64,000 bases of DNA from Amanita rubescens (taxonomy: Eukaryota; Basidiomycota; Agaricomycetes; Agaricales; Amanitaceae), in the NCBI GenBank assembly GCA_015039365.1, contig WION01000047.1, forward strand, positions 124,001 to 188,000. Direction: 5' to 3'. The position numbers and the translations under genes are program-made. Shown in pieces: positions 58,521 through 64,000 of this stretch. Every line of letters begins with the position of its first letter. The stretch's first letter is position 1. A model generated the notes under the pieces. The model searched no databases. It was given only the letters and a program-made list of their open reading frames with translations, and was not told the origin of the DNA.

Positions 58521-59243
58521 ATGGCTGATATGTGGCAAGCTATACAGAAACTACAGGATGGCCTCTCGAAACTACAGGATGGCCTCTCGAAACTACAGAA
58601 TGACTTGGCTGGCGAAAGGGCCGACCGCTTGGTGGTTCAGGAGAAACACGAAAATGCCATAGCCAAACTTGAAAAAAAGTTGAAAGGAGGATCAAAGCGT
58701 GACGACGCCATTAAGGACTTGGAGGCATCGGTGAAGCAGCTTGAACGGCAGTTGGAAAAGCGACAAGAGTTGGAAGAGAAGCTGGATCGTGAACTAGACA
58801 AGTCGAAACAAAAAAAAAAAGTTGAAGGCAGATAATAAGAAATTCATCAAACAGGTACGTACTATTCAACAATTGTCTAGCCCTATTACTTAGCTTCAGC
58901 GGCAGCTTGCGCCGATTCAACGTCGTGTTCTCTTGGACTATGGCCGTTTAGATATCCTCCGTTATTTCAAGGATGAGGCCAACACGTGGGACGACTTGGT
59001 CCAGCAACATCCACGCAGCGTAGACCTCGTAAATGCCATCATGGACAAGTTAAAGGGGAATAAAGACTTGAAGTTTCATCCCTCGCGTCAAGCGATCCGA
59101 TACCTCTGTTTACCTAATGATGTGCGCGATGAAGGTAATCGCAACGCACACAACGCCACAGCGAAATAAAAGATGCTATTAAGCTGGGGGAGAAACGTCC
59201 TTTGATAGAGTTGTTTCAGTTTATATTTCAGATTAAGTACTAG
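58521..59243 (+). CDS. Coiled-coil protein of unknown function, with likely frameshifts
   Basis: ATG at 58521 (MADMWQAIQKLQDGLSKLQ). The product is strongly alpha-helical (QLERQLEKRQELEEKLDREL), a coiled coil. Near 58809-58819 a run of eleven A switches frame: in one frame the protein stops after KKKVEGR, in the other it goes on KLKADNKKFIKQ to a GTACGT donor. The next exon starts RQLAPIQRRVLLDYGRLDILR and contains NDVRDEGNRNAHN; near 59150 another shift moves to SEIKDAIKLGEKRPLIELFQ, ending TAG at 59241-59243. Two 1-nt indels, one in a homopolymer, may be real or assembly errors. Such coiled-coil proteins are widespread in agarics; function unknown. Confidence 0.45.
58550..58612 (+). repeat. 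21-bp tandem repeat inside the coiled-coil gene
   Basis: Three units of about 21 bp (CTACAGGATGGCCTCTCGAA in the first two; the third is diverged) encoding the heptad-like unit LQDGLSK. In-frame expansion of a coiled coil. Confidence 0.85.
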
Positions 59244-59500
59244 TTCATAGTATCTGCCTTATTTAATTGGCTTTCAACCTGAGGTGGCCGCAATTCAAGT
59301 CTCCATCATATCAAATGTGACCCATTACATGGCTGAATGCCACGGACAAGAGCTAATTGGCAAAGTCCGCCACAAGGTGAAATCTATCAAGTCAAAACAG
59401 ACACGCATTTACGGTCTGTCTACGGGAGACTAGTAATTCAATCTTCCTGGAACGTAGACCCTTGCGCTTAGATATACACAGACCACCATCAGGGTCTCGC

Positions 59501-60635
59501 ATGGTTCTGCGGGATTTACAACCACAAGCCTTGCAGACACCACCGAAGCGAAACATCCCGCTTACGGGCATGTCATTTCTCACTGGAGCGATGTGTCTGC
59601 AAAAGATTTTCTCGACCATGACTGGCAGGTACGAGACTTTTGGTTTGACTCACATAAGACGATCTCAAGCCTTGGGTCGACATATTTCTAACGTAGTCCA
59701 GGGCGAACGGCAACTCCGTGATTTTTTGGGATGTGTGGTTCCAGAAACATCGGCCCACGATGTCACAACACCCCCAGAGCTGCAGCATATCCAGACTTGG
59801 GACGATTTCATTGCCGATGTGATGGAAGGTATCAGGGCCGCACCAATGTCTAGTCGTCCGACGCCGCATATCTTCAGTCTCGTCGACTGGTCTCGCGTCC
59901 TCATGGATCCTCTCAGAAACCAGTTTATTCCCCTCAAGTCATCACTGAAGCCAGATCGCCCCAAACTTTCCTTGCACGAGATGCAAGACTCTCCCGTCCC
60001 CGGCCTTGTGCACAGATATCCCACTAAGGCTCTATTTTTAGGTTCTCTTGCCATTTCTCTTCGGCTTCAAGATTTTTCTGACTAGTAAATGTAACAGCAA
60101 CCTCAGTTTGTCCAGTTTATTGTCGCTTCTGACATGTGCACATGGGACCGTCGAATGTTCCTAACTGATGAACTTCACGTTCTAGTACGAGATCCTACGG
60201 CGTAGGAGCCCGGACAGTCACCATCAGCAAGGCTCCATCCCCTCCTGCTCGACGTCGCTGGGAGAAAGTGTTTCGATACATCGAAGACACCCCTGCTCTC
60301 AATGACATCGTAGTGTCAGGTGGCGATGCCTACTACCTCCAGTACCAGTGATTGGGACGCGGCTTCTCTCGACCCCCCACAACCATGAGTGGATGGATGC
60401 CCTCACAAAGATCGCAAACGACGCACGATCAATGGGTAAGACGACCGCCTTGCATACCCACTTCAACCACCCGCAAGAAATTACGTGGGTCACGGAGGTG
60501 GCTGCTCGGAAGTTGTTCGAACAGGGAATCACTGTTCGGAATCAGACTGTCCTCCTGAAGGGAGTGAACGACGAGTTGGACACGATGAAAATGTTGATAT
60601 GGAAGCTAGCCAACAATAACATACAGCGGTGAGAT
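59501..60635 (+). pseudogene. Lysine 2,3-aminomutase-like pseudogene, copy B
   Basis: Longer copy of the pseudogene at 45116-46012. Read from ATG 59501: MVLRDLQPQALQ, then DVTTPPELQHIQTWDDFIAD, SLVDWSRVLMDPLRNQFIPL and SPVPGLVHRYPTKALFL. After a break come RSYGVGARTVTISKAPSPP, YIEDTPALNDIVVSGGDAYY and an immediate stop, then a shifted segment DALTKIANDARSMGKTTALH and FNHPQEITWVTEVAARKLFE. The iron-sulphur CxxxCxxC is missing and the end is lost after WKLANNNIQ, so it cannot work as a radical SAM enzyme. Because copy A shares these lesions, decay preceded the duplication. Confidence 0.78.
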
Positions 60636-60916
60636 AGATGACTTTACTGACCTGCATGTCTGACACTGACATGGCTAAAATGTCCGGGAAGTCTACCTTG
60701 GGGAGGAAGTCCTCAATCAAGATAACCTTCTCGGTGCGTCGAAGCGAGGATGCACGGTCACAAAAAAATCGGGTCGTTGGGACAGATCATGAAGACGAGG
60801 ATGGATCGCGTGTCAGTCGCAACGCATCTGACCAGGAGGAAGGAAAGATAGCTCCGGCCCCTTCTGAGTCGCGCGCTTCCAAGAAAACTTCGTCGTTGTG
60901 GAGCAAAGGATAAAGA

Positions 60917-61294
60917 ATTATGGAGGCGGCTGGCAGCAAGAGCAGGCGTCAAAAGAATAGGCGCGTTGGGAAAGAAGATGCGGAAGAAGGGGGAAATGGA
61001 GCTAATCGAAGAGCGCCCAAGAGAGTAGAAGAAGAAACACTCAATGAGATGACGATAATCGCGACGATATTGTTCAAGGTCCGTCAGAACCGGACGAAGA
61101 CTGCTCCCCCACATTTACGTGCTTCAGACAAATTAACTGAGGCTAAAAGTGCTTCGTCACGAAAGGAGAGCAATGCGTCGTTTGCAAATGATCTGGAGAC
61201 TGCCGGTTCTAAACACAAGAATCGTGTCGGAAATAACGCCGTCCTGATCTCCGCGGAAGGAGACAAACACAAGATAGCGCCAATCCTACGGTAG
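60917..61294 (+). other. Unknown Lys/Glu-rich coding-like sequence, copy B
   Basis: EETLNEMTIIATILFKVRQN and ETAGSKHKNRV match copy A, with an extra insert between them. Charged and disordered; function unknown. Confidence 0.4.
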
Positions 61295-61850
61295 TCGTTG
61301 AAACGGCCTTGAACAACCAAAACAAAAGTGATCGGGCCGCTCGGTGTATCTCGGGCGAGGACCTACCACCGTCAAAGTTGCCTGTGGAAGATAAACTCAA
61401 TCCAGAAGACGACTTCGCCTTCAACAGTCGTTGGAAATGGATAATAAGCAAACAAGAATGATCAGGCCATTCGGCGCATCTCAGATGAGGACTCCACGCA
61501 ATTAAAGGCGCAGGTGTATCCCGGAAGAAGAGAACGAAGACGACTCCGCCCCGAACTGTTAGCTCTCAACTTTGAAAACGCAGTTGAACCTCACCGCGAG
61601 GACGAGACTCGCATGTCAAAACCTAGCTCTTTGGGTGTAAACCCACAAGGAGCATCCAAAACCGGCGTATCGAGAAAAGACTCCAAAAATCCTTTTTTTG
61701 ACGTGGGCATTTCAATCGGTAATAAGTCAAATAAGGCTAATATGGTCATTCGGAATTCCAACAACTAGGCGACTTTTCACGAATAAGTAGTCACTACTTC
61801 AAGTCATCAAAATCGAATACTTAGTATGAACTTGTAATTTACTCAAATGG
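61295..61850. other. Insertion in block 2 copy B, no gene recognised
   Basis: Lacks a match in copy A. Contains charged open frames without a domain (61514-61768 plus). Confidence 0.4.
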
Positions 61851-62517
61851 TCGCCGCTCGCTTGGAGTCGCTGGTATGCTTTTCGTATGGACTGCATCTA
61901 TCACAAGCGAGCCAAGCCAACACGGTATTTAGCTGTTGTTGTCAGGGCGCTAAATTCATCTGCGACGCGGTCACTGCACTGGTACAGAGAGCAACTTGCG
62001 TTGTCGAAGTGATAGTAGATGCTTTCCCGTCGATATATGATAGCCGGACTCCGCGCCATGATGTCACCGCCCTTCACTGAAAGATGTCCTTCACGCGCCA
62101 AGTCTTGTGAAATGACATGTCAGGTTTGTGCCTCTTCAGGGCGTCATCCACCGTCTCACTATACCACAGGTTGCATATGTATTCAAGTTGCACATTCTTC
62201 CTGCTTCATAGAGATAGACAAGACATATTGGATCGTTGGGAGGATTCCCCTTTGTCCCACGAAAGAGCAAGTGCAGAGGGTGCATCCAGTTTCATAGAAG
62301 GTACAGGATGAGGCGCTACGTCGATACCCTCAGCTGGACAAATTCAATAAGAACGTACAAAGTGGCCAGTGAAGCACACTCACATGCGACGTTGGTGGGC
62401 AATAGGATTTCTTGCGGTGTACGTGGATCTGGAATGAGGCCGTAAAGGGTCTATCCTCTTCGTGCGGGTTCTTTAAACTCTTCGTCTCTTGTTCTTGCAG
62501 GAAACGAGCAGCATCAT

Positions 62518-62951
62518 TTAAGAATATCTTGTTCGTTAGTAAACCCGCCTTAAAGAATTGATCCTGTTCGCTAGACTCCCTGTATTGTCTCGGGAATATG
62601 GCAGCAAACTGACACTGGGTTACCATTGTGATTCATGACTGTGCGATTAATGTCGTCCAAATTTGTTTGTTACATTGACCAGGATACGCTCGAAATTAGC
62701 AGTTGGCAGCACTTCTCCCGAGGAACCTGAAATACAGTTAGAAACGGAACGAAATGGTCAAAAGGCATGATACCTACCAGACGCTGATATTCCCCAAGTT
62801 CTAGTGCGATAGCTGCGACATCGGATGCCAGAGCGGCGAATTCATCAAGAGGGCTCTGCGTATGACGAGCACAGCAAATAGCCGTCATTCCCAGGGTATT
62901 AAATTCGTCTGCGGCACGGTCACTACGCTTATAACGAATAACGTCGTCGAA
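62518..62951. repeat. Inner segment of block 2 copy B, direct to its partner
   Basis: Same orientation as 43394-43813 although both flanks are inverted. It ends with GTCGTCGAA. It encodes in the minus strand DEFAALASDVAAIALELGEY, a helical sequence of unknown function that is also present at 43612-43760. Confidence 0.75.
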
Positions 62952-63290
62952 GCCATCACCATCATCTCGTACGGTGGATAGCTCAAAATCAATTTCCTCC
63001 CTTGGTCAAGCATGGTAGTTGCAGGATTGAATTGAAAGTAGTATTCCCGCACGTACCAGCTTAGCAGCACATGCCACAAATCACTTGCCAACCTACATAG
63101 GCTAGTACAAACAACGCCGGCATTGAACCGCCTCCACCCACACTCGGCACATATTGCCCGGAAACTCTATGTGACAGATCCGACGGCACGTCGGAATAGC
63201 TCTGAGCCTCTGACGACCTTCGCATTGGACTTTTAGATCCATGGACGAATCATCCAACGGCTCCTCCTAGCGGTTTCAAGCGTCCATTCT

Positions 63291-64000
63291 TTCCCCTTCA
63301 ACCCGACAAGTCCACGGCGTCCGTGAACCTCCCGCCAAGGCCATTTCAAAATTTATCCTCCGACGCGTTTCGAAAGCAATGCAGTGCCAGTCTTGGCCTT
63401 GGCAAAGGCTTGGTGTTCGAAGATTCATCAACCACACTAGCTTGCAATTGGGTACTATGCCATAAACAGAGAAAGCGATGAGATTGATCGACTAGCGCGC
63501 TGCTAGACGGGCTTGTAATACATAAATTTGCCAAGGCAATCTACGGCATCCCTTGGATCGAAGCTGGTAACTTGCGCTATGTAGAGACTGTCGCCTTGGC
63601 TCAGATGCGTGTTACCCGACGATATTCGCTTGATCAGCTGCCAAGTGATTCCTACATCTCGCTGAGCAACACAAATTACATCGCCAAGAAGGCTCGACGT
63701 TGATAACTATCCACGGCGGATAAGTAGCTCTGGCACGATTACCTAGTCTAGTCACTGGTCACGCCGGTCGGCCATCCGGTCATCTGTCCACCGCGGGCTT
63801 GTTTCACGATATGCATGTCAGATAAGCCAGTGTTATAGCGCTGTTAGGCATACTTCTGTAATGTTACGATGTCACCGCCAACGCCACTTATTCATTGCGG
63901 CAGTGGCATTCAAGTTGATGTCCGAATTGATATGGACAATCTCTCTAAAGAGTAATCCGTAGCTAAAATCCCGCAGGTGCATGGGGAACGGGGAAGGTTT
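63291..64000. other. Right edge of the window, unassigned
   Basis: A short plus-strand frame near 63310-63470 reads NLPPRPFQNLSSDAFRKQ, but on its own it cannot be assigned. No other feature. Confidence 0.35.

Larger units (their letters stand above)
59500..63290. repeat. Segmental duplication block 2, copy B
   Basis: Inverted relative to 43085-46015, longer by several insertions (for example 61280-61850 has no counterpart). The right end (63230-63290, TTTTAGATCC then CATGGACGAA) matches 43110-43160 inverted. Confidence 0.8.

Noticed and set aside
1..64000. CRISPR arrays, rRNA genes or tRNA genes
   Set aside because: No regularly spaced repeats and no rRNA- or tRNA-like stretch were seen by eye; the organism is eukaryotic. 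A tRNAscan run would settle tRNAs.

Overview
The window is nuclear DNA of an agaric mushroom (Agaricomycetes). The evidence is many short GT-AG introns of about 45-70 nt in almost every gene, fungal housekeeping genes (RFC1, RPB7, peroxisomal Lon, malate dehydrogenase), and gene families typical of mushrooms (DUF6534 membrane proteins, FunK1-type kinases, P-loop NTPase/PD-(D/E)XK proteins, NACHT NTPases). I cannot name the genus.

Region 1 (1-9.4 kb) looks like a biosynthetic cluster for a ribosomally made cyclic peptide. It holds the 5' part of a prolyl oligopeptidase gene (POPB-like, minus), a tiny two-exon gene whose product starts with a 10-residue leader of the MSDIN type ending in Pro (minus, 3042-3194), a flavin monooxygenase gene with a signal peptide (minus, 4375-6797) and a cytochrome P450 gene (plus, 7148-9355). 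MSDIN + POPB + P450 + FMO is the gene set known for amatoxin-type cyclic peptides in Galerina, Lepiota and Amanita. The predicted core here (11 residues with Cys first, Trp fourth and Pro last) is not one I recognise, so the product may be new. This is the main result.

Region 2 (9.4-17.8 kb) is repeat-rich. It holds a 25-bp tandem repeat, a non-coding Tc1/mariner-like element with perfect TIRs and a TA target duplication (11396-12466), three copies of a short GC-rich repeat (one of them back in region 1), and a tail-to-tail inverted pair of DUF6534 membrane-protein genes.

Region 3 (17.8-23.1 kb) is ordinary: RFC1 (minus) and a BAG-domain protein gene (plus).

Region 4 (24.6-30.9 kb) is a tandem family of small single-pass membrane proteins that I do not recognise. 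Copy 1 is intact, one copy is truncated, copy 2 has a 1-nt deletion, and copy 3 is intact with an internally doubled module. A stray malate-dehydrogenase gene fragment and a decayed FunK1 kinase gene lie inside the array.

Region 5 (31-36 kb) carries a PD-(D/E)XK/kinase-type gene and a P-loop NTPase-REase gene with a probably dead nuclease motif. Region 6 (36.8-42.8 kb) is a housekeeping block: MDH, peroxisomal Lon with a C-terminal PTS1, and RPB7.

Region 7 (43-64 kb) is shaped by segmental duplication. A 5'-truncated inverted copy of RPB7 (55.3-56.4 kb) sits in the end of a decayed NACHT gene. A second block (43.1-46.0 kb) recurs inverted at 59.5-63.3 kb, with an inner ~420-bp piece turned back round; both copies carry a degenerate lysine 2,3-aminomutase-like pseudogene. 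Between them are an unknown two-domain gene with frameshifts (46.3-47.5 kb), a complete NTPase-REase gene (47.8-50.7 kb) and an amino-acid permease gene (52.4-54.8 kb). Several apparent frameshifts lie at homopolymers and could be assembly errors.
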